Origin: a virus
Virus record (IMG/VR): IMGVR_UViG_3300037087_000760
Coordinates: 62,001-126,000 of that record
Reading direction: 5' to 3' (one strand)
DNA length: 64,000 nucleotides
Shown here: positions 14,395 through 23,788 of the stretch, piece by piece
Numbering within the stretch: position 1 is the first letter of the stretch
Layout: each line of letters begins with the position of its first letter
Position numbers and translations under genes: made by a program
The notes under the pieces: model-generated
What the model was told of the DNA's origin: nothing
The model's input: the letters and a program-made list of their open reading frames with translations, nothing else
The model's database searches: none

Positions 14395-14895
14395 TTATAC
14401 TACTTTATCAAACCAGTTATCACGAAATTGAATCAATTTTAATTTTGACGATAATAATAATGTTTTATATGTTTGTTCATCCCCAGAATTATTTTCAAGT
14501 TCTTCGGTAATACCCTCTATTATACTTTGAAGAATAGATCTTGCTTCCGAATCTGTTAATGTATCATCTTTTTTTTCAATCTCTTTTAAATTATTAATAA
14601 AATCAAGAGTTTTCTCGGATATTCTACCAGCTTTAATTCTGTGGTTGAATTTCATAGTAAACCAATTTTTAAAATTAGCCACATTAACAATTACATCTGT
14701 TCCATCACTTCCATCTTTAGCATAGTGTGACATTTCGACTTCTTCATTCTTATAATCTTCATAATTATCGAATACATCAATAATAAGATCTTCTTCTTCA
14801 GTCATTAAATAATCGAGGACATATTTCAGTTCAAAAGGAACTTCCACTCCCTGAAAACTATCTTCATTATAAATTTCCCCATAAGCACTTTTCAT
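14395..14895 (-). CDS. Hypothetical acidic protein (166 aa)
   Basis: MKSAYGEIYNEDSFQGVEVP; strongly acidic first half and a helical second half. The start overlaps the previous stop by 4 bases. Confidence 0.8.
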   Translation of the reverse strand: MKSAYGEIYNEDSFQGVEVPFELKYVLDYLMTEEEDLIIDVFDNYEDYKNEEVEMSHYAKDGSDGTDVIVNVANFKNWFTMKFNHRIKAGRISEKTLDFINNLKEIEKKDDTLTDSEARSILQSIIEGITEELENNSGDEQTYKTLLLSSKLKLIQFRDNWFDKVV

Positions 14896-15197
14896 AAAAT
14901 CTCTTTTAATTTTTTAGACCTCCAGTTATTTATCTTTGTTGCGGCTTTAATAAGTTCATCTGATTGACATTTTTCACAATCACAATGATATCTATTTGTA
15001 TTTTTAAAATTGGGATGATTCCAACAACGATCAATTTCTTTGGTTTTGATTTCTTCTTCTGTGGCCAATCTTTTTTTAGTCATAGCATGTTCCCAATTCG
15101 CTTTATGACATCTCATTTCTTCGGCTTTTTTTTCAGTTCCCTCAAAAAAGAAATGACCCCACCCATCACCAACAGAAATGACCCAAGTATTTTTCAT
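14892..15197 (-). CDS. Hypothetical zinc-binding protein (101 aa)
   Basis: Contains RYHCDCEKCQS (Cys cluster) and a C terminus NNWRSKKLKEIL that is shared with the small proteins at 24850-24927 and 24920-25123. Confidence 0.75.
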   Translation of the reverse strand: MKNTWVISVGDGWGHFFFEGTEKKAEEMRCHKANWEHAMTKKRLATEEEIKTKEIDRCWNHPNFKNTNRYHCDCEKCQSDELIKAATKINNWRSKKLKEIL

Positions 15198-15634
15198 TTT
15201 TTAAATGTATTCAAAACTCTTTTAATATTTTCACCGAAGAAAACCTCGTGAGTTACCTCGTTTTCATCGGGTAGAATAATTTCGGATGTCACTACTAATT
15301 TTGTACCCTCTGGAAATTCATCTGCCCATGCTTTGTATCCATTCCCATATTGAAACCCACTTTGAAGTTTTTCTGTACCAACATCTTTCAATAATTGCCA
15401 AAATTGACCGAAAGAGTTCTCAGAAAATTGTTTTCTTATACACACAAGAGTTTCACTGGTATTGGTATTGGTCTTACTTAAAACCGAATTGGGATTCATA
15501 TGCCTTACACAAGTCCATGTCTTATTTCTTTTTACCCCCTCTGTATATTCTTTACGAGTATCATAAGCATAATTGGAATATTCATGACATTCAGAATCAC
15601 TACACTTTATATGTAAATCATAAGTTCTTCTCAT
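15194..15634 (-). CDS. Hypothetical protein with N-terminal Cys/His cluster (146 aa)
   Basis: MRRTYDLHIKCSDSECHEYS and later TWTCVRHMNP give a plausible zinc site. The second half contains FGQFWQLLKDVGTEKLQSGF. Function unknown. Confidence 0.8.
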   Translation of the reverse strand: MRRTYDLHIKCSDSECHEYSNYAYDTRKEYTEGVKRNKTWTCVRHMNPNSVLSKTNTNTSETLVCIRKQFSENSFGQFWQLLKDVGTEKLQSGFQYGNGYKAWADEFPEGTKLVVTSEIILPDENEVTHEVFFGENIKRVLNTFKK

Positions 15635-16428
15635 CCTTTGATAATTTTTTCTATCGACTTTTTCAATTCAGATTCAATTCCAGATCCTTCAACGGGAGTA
15701 TCCTCTAAATTTACTACAATATTTCCTCTGTTGTTTATTTCAATAGATTTATTCTTCCAGAAACCCATACGGTCACAATCAAGATCAAATGTAATAAACA
15801 ATCCTTTTTTTGTTTTTTCGATTGTTACATTTTCTATTGTTTCACCATTCATTTCATTTTCTGAAATTTCATGAAACTTATCAATCAACCAAGTGGTTGT
15901 TAATTTTGAAAAATTTATTTTTTTATTTTCTATGAGTTTACTTGGTAAATCCTTAATATAATTTTGTTTGTAAAATTCTTTTAACATAGGAATCATTTGA
16001 TTCGTTATCATCTGTCTGATATAATCTCTGAAAATTAACTTAGGATCAAATGTGAATATTTTCATCGGTTTACCATAAATAGAATCATGATTTGATAATG
16101 GGGTTTCCAAAATTATAAAATCATTACCATCCAAAAAAACATCAAATATATTACTTCTATTAATAAGAATTTTTACTTTAGAAATCCACCATCCACCATC
16201 TTCCTTTGTTTCTGCCTCTACTTCCAATTCTGGTATATCACCAACGATGTCTTTTACTTCTTCTTTTATAATATCAATGAACCAAGAAAATCTTTTTCTC
16301 ATTTTCTTTTTGTTCTCTTCATATTCTTTATTAATTTTATCCCAATCTATATTATCCATGACATTTATTTTTTCATCATCATTTGGTGGACAACCACCGA
16401 AATCAAAATTTTCCCAAATATTATACAT
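15631..16428 (-). CDS. Hypothetical protein (265 aa)
   Basis: Begins MYNIWENFDFGGCPPNDDEK; alternating charged helices and beta strands, no recognised motif. Overlaps both neighbours by 4-8 bases in one operon. Confidence 0.8.
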   Translation of the reverse strand: MYNIWENFDFGGCPPNDDEKINVMDNIDWDKINKEYEENKKKMRKRFSWFIDIIKEEVKDIVGDIPELEVEAETKEDGGWWISKVKILINRSNIFDVFLDGNDFIILETPLSNHDSIYGKPMKIFTFDPKLIFRDYIRQMITNQMIPMLKEFYKQNYIKDLPSKLIENKKINFSKLTTTWLIDKFHEISENEMNGETIENVTIEKTKKGLFITFDLDCDRMGFWKNKSIEINNRGNIVVNLEDTPVEGSGIESELKKSIEKIIKG

Positions 16429-17392
16429 TTCTTATTTCACTCTTTATTGTCTTTGTTATGAGATTCAAAAAAATCTCATTCTCAGCTGAATTTTGGTTTT
16501 TCGCAACATTTGTTTTCTCATTGATATAGAATTCAAAATTCGGTATTAGATAATCCCCATCCATATTACTTGACAGGATACCTGAATTCATGATGAATTC
16601 CTTTCCAGTTGTGATGTTCTTATATTCCACTAAGGAAATATGAGTTGGGAAATTTTCCACATATCTTACACTCGGTTTCTTGTTGAACAATTCACAGAAC
16701 CACCCATCGGCTTCTTCTTGATGTCCGGAACCACATTGTTCAACAGTGAAAATATCATTCCAAAAATTTTGGTCATCAAATCCGTCAATTATTTTTTTAA
16801 TAACCGTTTTACATTTAGCTAAATACTCCAACATTTCTGATCCGAATAGAACACTCAAAAGTATTAAAGTATCAGATATCATTTGATAATCCTCTATTGT
16901 TCCAAGTACTTTTATTTTATTGAAACCACACAGATACATCATATAATTATAGTAGGGTGATACAGCATCAAGAAATGATGTTGAAAAAGCGAATGTTTCC
17001 GCTTTGGTTGTAGTTGAAAAATTTAAAAGTATATCTTCCTTTTTCAATCCAGTTGGAATAAGCTTGAATACTTCTTCGATTAGACTATCGATTGGCATCA
17101 TAACTGGATCTTGGGTGAAAACCAAAATATCCTTTTTCTCATTTGAATCAGTAAAAATATGTCTGTAATTTTCTGGTTGAGATTTAACAATTGATGCAAT
17201 TTCACATAAAATAGTATACCAAATAATATCTGGTTTTACAATTATTCCATAATGAGTAGCATAACACTTTGATAAATAATCAAGATAGTTATTGTGAAAT
17301 ATCGAACCATTTATATTATCCATAATAGAAGATGGTTTTTGATTTCTCCTGATTTCTTTAATCGGATCATTCTTGTAAATAAATTCTTTCAT
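16421..17392 (-). CDS. DUF4419-like protein (323 aa)
   Basis: The block CYATHYGIIVKPDIIWYTIL, followed by IASIVKSQPENYRHIFTD and later KIKVLGTIEDYQMISDTLI, matches the layout of the DUF4419 family, whose biochemical function is unknown. Length is near the family norm. The identification is from memory of the family pattern. Confidence 0.65.
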   Translation of the reverse strand: MKEFIYKNDPIKEIRRNQKPSSIMDNINGSIFHNNYLDYLSKCYATHYGIIVKPDIIWYTILCEIASIVKSQPENYRHIFTDSNEKKDILVFTQDPVMMPIDSLIEEVFKLIPTGLKKEDILLNFSTTTKAETFAFSTSFLDAVSPYYNYMMYLCGFNKIKVLGTIEDYQMISDTLILLSVLFGSEMLEYLAKCKTVIKKIIDGFDDQNFWNDIFTVEQCGSGHQEEADGWFCELFNKKPSVRYVENFPTHISLVEYKNITTGKEFIMNSGILSSNMDGDYLIPNFEFYINEKTNVAKNQNSAENEIFLNLITKTIKSEIRNV

Positions 17393-17393
17393 A

Positions 17394-17666
17394 TTATTTT
17401 TCTTGTTGATAATCTAAAATTAAATCAATTATACCTTGAGCTCTTTCTGATATTTCTTTCTGTGATATATAATCTATATTATTATAAAGTAAGAAATTTT
17501 CGATCTCTATGGATACTTTTTCTTGTAATGTTGTGTAACCCTGAATATCTTTTAATATTAATTTAACTGATTCGGGTGCTGTACCATTTAATATTTCTTC
17601 TTTAGTCCAACCAGCAATCGTACCACCATTTTCAAATTCATTTTTAAATTCTTCTGTCTGTGTCAT
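17394..17666 (-). CDS. Hypothetical acidic protein (90 aa)
   Basis: I use the ATG at 17666 (MTQTEEFKNEFENGGTIAGW) that overlaps the upstream TGA. Largely helical. Function unknown. Confidence 0.75.
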   Translation of the reverse strand: MTQTEEFKNEFENGGTIAGWTKEEILNGTAPESVKLILKDIQGYTTLQEKVSIEIENFLLYNNIDYISQKEISERAQGIIDLILDYQQEK

Positions 17667-17884
17667 AATACATTTTCTAATTGACAAGGAGCGAACCACC
17701 AAAACATTGTGGATGAATATTTTGGATTATAACAAGGTATCCACCCATCTCTGACCTTTGATTGAAATAATGATTCGCTATTGTTTCTATAATTATCTTT
17801 TTCCCATTCTCTGTTCCAACATGAAACGAGATAAACTATATCACCATTATGTAATGGTGTTCCGTTTACTTTATATTTAACCAT
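17663..17884 (-). CDS. Hypothetical protein (73 aa)
   Basis: MVKYKVNGTPLHNGDIVYLV, then WNREWEKDNYR: a small SH3-like barrel, tryptophan-rich. ATGA overlap with the next gene. Confidence 0.75.
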   Translation of the reverse strand: MVKYKVNGTPLHNGDIVYLVSCWNREWEKDNYRNNSESLFQSKVRDGWIPCYNPKYSSTMFWWFAPCQLENVL

Positions 17885-17886
17885 TT

Positions 17887-18148
17887 TTATCCACTATAAG
17901 CACAAAATTCATGTCCACATACATCACAAGTCAATATTAACTCATAATTACCAGTATGGGCCACGAAACGATTATCTAATCCACAATTACATACCATCAA
18001 ATCATTTTTAGATATTTCGACATTGATTGGGTTTCTGACCAATACCAGTACATTTAACAATTAAATTTGGATTTCCTGTACTTTGATATACCACACCAGT
18101 TGTTATTTGTTTTACTGATATTTCCATTGATTTAGTTAATTTTGACAT
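17887..18148 (-). pseudogene. Zinc-ribbon gene with +1 frameshift
   Basis: The ATG at 18148 opens a 46-codon frame (MSKLTKSMEISVKQITTGVV). From about 18035 the protein-like sequence continues in the +1 frame: NPINVEISKNDLMVCNCGLD, then TCDVCGHEFCAYSG and a stop at 17887. The CxC and CxxC pairs then form a zinc ribbon. The switch lies at GGTCAGAAACCC, which has short homopolymers. Indel, sequencing error or programmed shift. Confidence 0.6.
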
Positions 18149-18198
18149 AATTCTTTTTCTTGAATATAATCATTTTTCTCGAAAGAAAAAATTATTTG

Positions 18199-18417
18199 TT
18201 ACTTCATTTTAAATTCATAGGTTCTTACTATTTTCGGCTCTTCTTTTATTTTAATAAATTCATCAACATAATATGCTCTAAGATAAGTATCTTCATTACC
18301 ATTCATACCTTTTAACATATAATCTTCACCATCCAATTCAATGAATTTATATTTTTTACCTTGAAATATAATAATATCACCGAAACTAAAATTTCTATAT
18401 CCGTTTTTCTTATTCAT
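18199..18417 (-). CDS. Hypothetical protein (72 aa)
   Basis: MNKKNGYRNFSFGDIIIFQG then KKYKFIELDGEDYML: small beta-barrel composition. The start overlaps the end of the upstream small gene by 8 bases. Confidence 0.75.
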   Translation of the reverse strand: MNKKNGYRNFSFGDIIIFQGKKYKFIELDGEDYMLKGMNGNEDTYLRAYYVDEFIKIKEEPKIVRTYEFKMK

Positions 18418-18568
18418 CTGTTTTTTTGTTTTTATCCCTTGCTTTTTTTATTGCTTTTGAAATAGCATTATGGACTTCAATAAGGGTTTCAGAACTCAAT
18501 CCTATTTGGGTGTCAAGTTCTTCTATGTAATCCCCTAATTCGATTAGTGTAACCTCGTCTAAGATCAT
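18410..18568 (-). CDS. Small helical protein (52 aa)
   Basis: MILDEVTLIELGDYIEELDT, then a lysine-rich helix. Overlap with the downstream gene supports translation. Confidence 0.65.
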   Translation of the reverse strand: MILDEVTLIELGDYIEELDTQIGLSSETLIEVHNAISKAIKKARDKNKKTDE

Positions 18569-18624
18569 TTCTTTTTCAATTAATAATTATTATATCAAAA
18601 ATATATTTGTTTGTTTAATAATAA

Positions 18625-18664
18625 AAAACCACCAACTCGGAGTCGAAACTCGTTGTTGGTGGTC
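18625..18664 (-). terminator. Intrinsic terminator
   Basis: Minus strand: CCACCAAC, a 14-18 base loop region, GTTGGTGG, then TTTTTT. Ends the VWA transcript. Confidence 0.75.
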
Positions 18665-18692
18665 GCACCCAAGTGGAAAGGTGCTAAACTTC

Positions 18693-19418
18693 TTATTTAC
18701 TGTCTTTCTTATCGTCCTCAGTCTTATCGTCAGCCTTTTCATTAGCTACCTCAAACTCTTGATACATTACACCAAGATCTACTCCTCTTGAATATGATTG
18801 AGCATCGTCTGACATTCTGTAATTAGCCGCGAAACAATTCACAGTATCCATTACTGATTTCATACCAGCCTTACTTGCTTTGTAAGTAACGGTGTTATTG
18901 GCGTAGAATCCTAAACCACTACCGACTTGATAAGCATCCTGATTAGCACCTAAAAATAGAAATGCCCATCCATCCTCTTCTTGGAGTTTACTTACTTTTT
19001 CGAAAATCTTTTCTTTGGTGTATTTTCTCTGACCTTCTTTATTGAGAATCTTACTTGCATTTTCTTCACCATCGGTTAAAACCGCGAAGATAACCTTTTC
19101 TGGTCTTTCTTCTTCTGGAAGTGATTCAATTCTTTTTTTGGTCATTTTGATAGCTAATCCCATAGCGTCGTATAAAGCTGTTCCCCCGTCTGGTCTGTAT
19201 GTTGACTCATTCAGTGGGGCGGCGTTCTGAACAGGAATGCTCTCATAAACTACATTATATTCGGTATCAAATAATACCAATGTAATTTTAGCTTCACCCT
19301 CTACTTTTTTTTGGGAATCGATGAATTCGTTGAAACCACCGATAGTGTCTTTCTTGATTGATTGCATCGAACCAGATTTATCTACTACTGGCACGATAAA
19401 AGTTAAACCTTTTTTCAT
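18693..19418 (-). CDS. VWA-domain protein (TerY-like, 241 aa)
   Basis: The von Willebrand A domain fills the protein. The MIDAS motif DKSGSMQSIKKD is at residues 13-24, with the later metal ligands in RPDGGTALYDAM (Thr) and AVLTDGEE (Asp). Such proteins bind partners through a metal ion; TerY relatives occur with stress and chaperone systems. Acidic C-terminal tail. Transcribed alone between a divergent region and a terminator. Confidence 0.85.
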   Translation of the reverse strand: MKKGLTFIVPVVDKSGSMQSIKKDTIGGFNEFIDSQKKVEGEAKITLVLFDTEYNVVYESIPVQNAAPLNESTYRPDGGTALYDAMGLAIKMTKKRIESLPEEERPEKVIFAVLTDGEENASKILNKEGQRKYTKEKIFEKVSKLQEEDGWAFLFLGANQDAYQVGSGLGFYANNTVTYKASKAGMKSVMDTVNCFAANYRMSDDAQSYSRGVDLGVMYQEFEVANEKADDKTEDDKKDSK

Positions 19419-19580
19419 AATGTTTCCTTTCTTTATTTTTATTTATGATTCACCAGTTTTCTTTGTCGATTATAAATAGTTTCAAACTCAAAAGCGATTA
19501 CTCACTCGAAACCAATGAATCCAGATTATTAATGTTATATATTATATTATGGTGGGTCGAAAAAGTTTTTAATTTTTAAT
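19419..19580. other. Divergent intergenic region
   Basis: Separates the VWA gene (minus) and 19632-20165 (plus). Apart from the plus-strand promoter at 19581-19610 I see only AT-rich sequence. Confidence 0.5.
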
Positions 19581-19610
19581 TTTTTTATCCGAATAGTTTT
19601 CTTATATTTG
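19581..19610 (+). promoter_or_regulatory. Early-type promoter
   Basis: TTTTTTATCC, 12 bases, TATATTTG; 22 bases before the ATG at 19632. Confidence 0.65.
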
Positions 19611-19631
19611 ATTTTATTAAAATTATTTATC

Positions 19632-20165
19632 ATGGGATGCCATACTTGGTTTTACAGAAAAGTAAATAGGACTTTAGAAGAAGCCCGTGAACTTTATATC
19701 AAAGATCACAAAAAGTCTATTATTCGTTTTAAAGAAATGTTGAACAATCCTGAGGATGAAGTTCGCGCCGCTTATTCGTGGACTGATGAAAATCTCGACC
19801 ACGCTATTAAGATAATGGAAAGACAGGTTCAAATGGTTGAAAAAGAATTATGTAATGTGGCGGTTTTCAATCATCAACCAGAAGATCATCGTAGTCGTGA
19901 TTATGAATTTGAAAAAAAGAATAATACTCTTTATTGTACGGATGACGAATTACCACATGATATTTTTCGTATAGGTGGATATCCTGAAGATAGGTTATTT
20001 TCTTTAGAAGAAACTTTACAATATCTCGGATCTCACGATGATAAAATAGGATATGCTGATACAATTTTCAATGAAACCGATAGAAACATTCTTAAAGAAA
20101 GTGCTATCAAAAGATTGAAAAAATTCTGGGAAGATCATCCAGATGGGATGATTGAATTCGGTTAA
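19632..20165 (+). CDS. Hypothetical protein (177 aa)
   Basis: Start at MGCHTWFYRKVNRTLEEARE, a form common in phage proteins of unknown function; the upstream in-frame codon at 19608 lies in the promoter. Helical N-terminal half, later YCTDDELPHDIFRIGGYPED. Convergent with the kinase gene, overlapping it by 4 bases. Confidence 0.8.
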   Translation: MGCHTWFYRKVNRTLEEARELYIKDHKKSIIRFKEMLNNPEDEVRAAYSWTDENLDHAIKIMERQVQMVEKELCNVAVFNHQPEDHRSRDYEFEKKNNTLYCTDDELPHDIFRIGGYPEDRLFSLEETLQYLGSHDDKIGYADTIFNETDRNILKESAIKRLKKFWEDHPDGMIEFG

Positions 20166-21157
20166 TTGTAAATTTCTCTCAGGATCTTTTCTTTATTAAC
20201 AGGAACAACACCAACTTCTTCACAAACAATACCACCGGCTATATTCGACACAAAAGCCGTAAATCCTAAATTACACCCTTCAATATCCATAAGGGCCGAA
20301 AGTGATATAACAGCATCACCAGCCCCACTAACATCCACTATATTTCTTGGTGTAGTACGGAAGTGTAAAGAATCTCCATCTTTTATAGATATAAACATAC
20401 CACGATCAGCCATCGTAACCATAATCTTCTGAATATTCTTTTTTTCGTGAAGTTCCTTACAATGGGTTTTTAAACAATGAATTATATCCTCATTTCCGAA
20501 ATCTATTTTTAGACCATCCCTGAATTCAGATAAATTTGGTTTGAACAGTTCCACATCATGATATAAATTAAAATTCTTATATTTTGGGTCAACATATATT
20601 TTTATTTTTCCTTTTGTTATTTCCAAAATCTTATCAATCAAAACTCTGTTTATTATTCCCTTATCATAATCTTCGAATATAATACCATTAATTGTATGCT
20701 TCTTTAATATTTTTTCTATTTCTTTTACTAAGGCAAGATATGAGGTTATTTCCAAATCAGCTCTTGTTTCTTCATCAATTCTTAACATCTGATAATTATT
20801 ACCCATTATCCTTGTTTTACTGGTAGTTTTACGCTTATTGGATATAATAATTCCAGATTCACATAAATCGTTATCTTTCATCAATTTCGAAAATATTTTA
20901 CCAGTGTCATCATCCCCGATGACAGAACAGATAATTGGTTTGGCTCCCAATCTTTGTAAATTAATAGCAACATTCGAAGCCCCACCAAGTTTATATTCCC
21001 TGTTATAAATCTCACAAACAGGGACAGGGGCTTCTGGTGAAATTCGTTCCACCCTACCAATTTGATAAGTATCCACCATGACATCACCTATAACCAATAT
21101 TGTATTATTCTTGAATCTTTCAAAAACACTATTGTAATCAAAATCTTTATAGTCCAT
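20162..21157 (-). CDS. PfkB-family sugar kinase, HldE/RfaE domain I-like (331 aa)
   Basis: The ribokinase fold and, more specifically, the heptose-7-phosphate kinase pattern: VIGDVMVDTYQIGRVERISP then EAPVPV, KLGGASNVAINLQRLGAKP, MLRIDEE, VDPKYKNFNLYHDVELFKPN, and the catalytic DVSGAGDAVIS (GAGD anion hole and base Asp). In bacteria this kinase feeds ADP-heptose synthesis for LPS. No nucleotidyltransferase domain is attached. Likely roles: host-surface or nucleotide-sugar manipulation (inference). Confidence 0.85.
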   Translation of the reverse strand: MDYKDFDYNSVFERFKNNTILVIGDVMVDTYQIGRVERISPEAPVPVCEIYNREYKLGGASNVAINLQRLGAKPIICSVIGDDDTGKIFSKLMKDNDLCESGIIISNKRKTTSKTRIMGNNYQMLRIDEETRADLEITSYLALVKEIEKILKKHTINGIIFEDYDKGIINRVLIDKILEITKGKIKIYVDPKYKNFNLYHDVELFKPNLSEFRDGLKIDFGNEDIIHCLKTHCKELHEKKNIQKIMVTMADRGMFISIKDGDSLHFRTTPRNIVDVSGAGDAVISLSALMDIEGCNLGFTAFVSNIAGGIVCEEVGVVPVNKEKILREIYN

Positions 21158-21158
21158 G

Positions 21159-22079
21159 TTATTTTTTTCTTTTTTTATTTTCTTTTTCTATCCAATAAGT
21201 TACGAAGTTAAGGTCGAATTCTTCATGCCATACTTCAATCCCATATAATTTTATCATTTCTTCTTTCCATTTTTCATCCCTACCCGGCACCTGCCACCAA
21301 TAAATTCTTTGGGTTTTAAATATATTCTTATCTGGGTCTCCCTCGAATCTTTCAGAACCAAGAACTAATTCATAGAAAAAATCATATCCATTGGGACCGG
21401 ATTGAATGATAAATTTAGTGTTTTTTATTGCTGTTATTATTGGTATGAGAGAATCATAAATAATTTTTTTATGCTTAATACGAGAAAAATTAGAAATGAA
21501 AAAATTGTCAATATTACATCCGATTGCTAAATTTTTACCAGATGTCATTGTAAAAATTCTACAACCATTTTCGAATTCCAAAATTCTATTCGACCATTTT
21601 ATAATTCCTTGCTTTAAGAAAAATGGTAAACATTGATATGAATTTTTAATTTTTTCAAGGAATTGTTTATTATACTTATTGATTATATCCATACAGGTTA
21701 TTGTCTTATCGATATTGAATGTCATATAATGTAAAAAAATTAACGACATCAACGAAGTTATCCCCACTTGTCTACTGGTAAAAAGAATGTTGAATCTATT
21801 TTCCTGATAATTTTTAAGAACTTCCTTTTGAAAATCAAACAACTTTATTTGAGCCATTCCATTTGGTGTCATTATTTTACAATATTTTTCAATAAAGTAA
21901 ACTATATCATTAACACATTTAGAATATTCTAATAGTTCTTCATTTGTGTAAAGAAATTTGATTCCACTTCTTCTCGTTCCACCATATCCTCTATATTCAA
22001 ACTGTTCTGCCTTTTTAATTGGATATCCTAAGTTATATTGTTTTACTAATTCATTGTAAATTTCTGTTGTGAAAATCAT
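21159..22079 (-). CDS. Terminase large subunit-like ATPase domain, catalytically degenerate (306 aa)
   Basis: Residues 80-200 follow the T4 gp17 ATPase layout: FDFQKEVLKNYQENRFNILF, TSRQVGITSLMSLIFLHY, LPFFLKQGIIKW, NGCRIFTMTSG. The Walker A Lys is Ile (SRQVGITS versus SRQLGKTT), and the Walker B acids are gone (NFFISNFSRI versus IYIDECAFI). The nuclease domain is missing: 306 residues versus about 600. Probably a non-catalytic paralogue of the true terminase, which is not in this window. A late-type TATATATAAG lies upstream. Confidence 0.7.
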   Translation of the reverse strand: MIFTTEIYNELVKQYNLGYPIKKAEQFEYRGYGGTRRSGIKFLYTNEELLEYSKCVNDIVYFIEKYCKIMTPNGMAQIKLFDFQKEVLKNYQENRFNILFTSRQVGITSLMSLIFLHYMTFNIDKTITCMDIINKYNKQFLEKIKNSYQCLPFFLKQGIIKWSNRILEFENGCRIFTMTSGKNLAIGCNIDNFFISNFSRIKHKKIIYDSLIPIITAIKNTKFIIQSGPNGYDFFYELVLGSERFEGDPDKNIFKTQRIYWWQVPGRDEKWKEEMIKLYGIEVWHEEFDLNFVTYWIEKENKKRKK

Positions 22080-22233
22080 ATGTAATTTTCTTTTTTACTT
22101 ATATATAAACATTTTAAAGTCAAAAATAATTAAAAAACAATCAATTTTTTTTCCAATATGATGTTTTTTAATACAAATTGAAAAATTATACTCATAATAA
22201 ATGAATTAGTTTTCAAAAATAATATATAAGATC
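22080..22233. promoter_or_regulatory. Divergent late-type promoter region
   Basis: Contains TATATATAAG reading left toward the terminase-like gene and AATATATAAG reading right 4-6 bases before the ATG at 22234, both of the late-type pattern. Confidence 0.5.
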
Positions 22234-22722
22234 ATGAAATACCTTAAACTATTCGAGGACTATAATAAGAAAATAGGGAATACCTATAAGGAGGGAGATT
22301 GGATGGTCATGGAACTTGATAATTCGGAACAATTTAATTCCATATTAGATAGGTTTTATCTGGATAAAATTTGGATTTCTTCTGAGGGAGATTGGGAAAT
22401 TTACTATTTGGATTATACAGATAAAGATGATGATAATGAAGATTTTTGGCATAAGAAAATGGTTATATATTTAGACCCAAAACATTATATAATAAAAACA
22501 AAAGAACTATTAAGTGAACCAGTTTATAAAGTAAGAGATCCCAAATTATCTATGGAACAAGAACTTCATTTAAGATCTTGGATTGGGAAAGATAATAAAC
22601 CGAAAATTAATAAATATAGTGGTAAATATTTGGGAGTTAATGATAAAGGACAGGCTATGTTTATTAGTCCCCATTCTGGTAATGTTATATTCATAGAAAA
22701 AGATGGAGAGGTAATAACATAA
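22234..22722 (+). CDS. Hypothetical protein with capsid-targeting-like N terminus (162 aa)
   Basis: Starts MKYLKLFEDYNKKIGNTYKE, close to the T4 internal protein leader pattern. The rest is acidic beta-rich sequence with no known domain. Late-type promoter directly upstream, and an ART-like gene follows 24 bases later. Confidence 0.75.
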   Translation: MKYLKLFEDYNKKIGNTYKEGDWMVMELDNSEQFNSILDRFYLDKIWISSEGDWEIYYLDYTDKDDDNEDFWHKKMVIYLDPKHYIIKTKELLSEPVYKVRDPKLSMEQELHLRSWIGKDNKPKINKYSGKYLGVNDKGQAMFISPHSGNVIFIEKDGEVIT

Positions 22723-22746
22723 TACTATAATTAATATATACTTCAT

Positions 22747-23757
22747 ATGAAATTCACAATTCAAGATATAGCAGATAATGTCAATTACACAGATTTTGAT
22801 AATTTATTTCCCGGATATTCCCCACCCGGATCTTATTCTTCTACATCATCAACAGATAATGATAACAACGATTGTATGTTTTCGAATAAGAATAAATTTA
22901 TTGAATACGCGACTGATATAATTGAAATGTTTGATAGTTTTCCACCAGAATTTCCGATATACAGATCAATATCTGTCAAATCAGAAAAAGATATTATAAT
23001 GGATAATCTCGGAGAATCATGGTCATTTGATTTTGAATCGGCTAAAAATTTCGGAGGACATAATAGATGTAATATTATGTTATCCGCGATCGTAACTCGT
23101 GATAATGTAGATTGGTATGCGTCAATGAATCGTTATGTAATATTTTCGGGTCATTATGATGGAGATGATGAAAATGAAATTGTTGTTATAGATACGGAGA
23201 AATTAAAAAATCTTACTGTTAGTAATATTAAAGAGGCCAAGGAAATCGGGGAGAACCCCATATTCACCAGAGTAGAAAAGAAATCGGAATCATATGTAAA
23301 GAATTTTGAATCTTGGTTGAAGAAAAATATATTCGAAGATGCTCTTTTTGAACCAACTCATATAAAGCGTTTCTCCGAAATTTCTATGTCTAAAGCTGAA
23401 ATAAAGAATAAGTTTGGAGATCTGATCAAACAATTACAGGAATTGATTTTACATTTATTCGATAAAAATGAATCCCCAATAATCACTTGTAAAGTGGTAT
23501 CAGTATATGATAAAGAAAATGATGATTGGGTAGATGGATTAGAATTACCAGATGGTGAATTTTCAAAAATGAATTTAAAAGATCTGGGAGAACTTCTCAG
23601 ACAGAAAAAGAAATTATTACCTTGTACTGTGAAAATAACAGATGATAAAGGTAAGAGAACGAAAGAACCAATTATCAATGGTTATATAAAATTCTTACAT
23701 CCCAAAACAGATAAACAGAATGATCCCTCAATGCCTTGGGAAAATAAAAATCAATAA
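22747..23757 (+). CDS. R-S-E type ADP-ribosyltransferase-like protein (336 aa)
   Basis: The N-terminal half shows the ART triad order: Arg in PIYRSISVKS (about residue 75), the STS-like SWSFDFESAKNF, and ExE in DDENEIVVID (about 137-146). Family members transfer ADP-ribose from NAD to protein or nucleic acid; T4 Alt is a phage example. The C-terminal half (lysine-rich, SMPWENKNQ end) is unassigned. AATATATAC precedes the start. Confidence 0.65.
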   Translation: MKFTIQDIADNVNYTDFDNLFPGYSPPGSYSSTSSTDNDNNDCMFSNKNKFIEYATDIIEMFDSFPPEFPIYRSISVKSEKDIIMDNLGESWSFDFESAKNFGGHNRCNIMLSAIVTRDNVDWYASMNRYVIFSGHYDGDDENEIVVIDTEKLKNLTVSNIKEAKEIGENPIFTRVEKKSESYVKNFESWLKKNIFEDALFEPTHIKRFSEISMSKAEIKNKFGDLIKQLQELILHLFDKNESPIITCKVVSVYDKENDDWVDGLELPDGEFSKMNLKDLGELLRQKKKLLPCTVKITDDKGKRTKEPIINGYIKFLHPKTDKQNDPSMPWENKNQ

Positions 23758-23788
23758 ACATCACATAATATTCCATATATAATATTAT

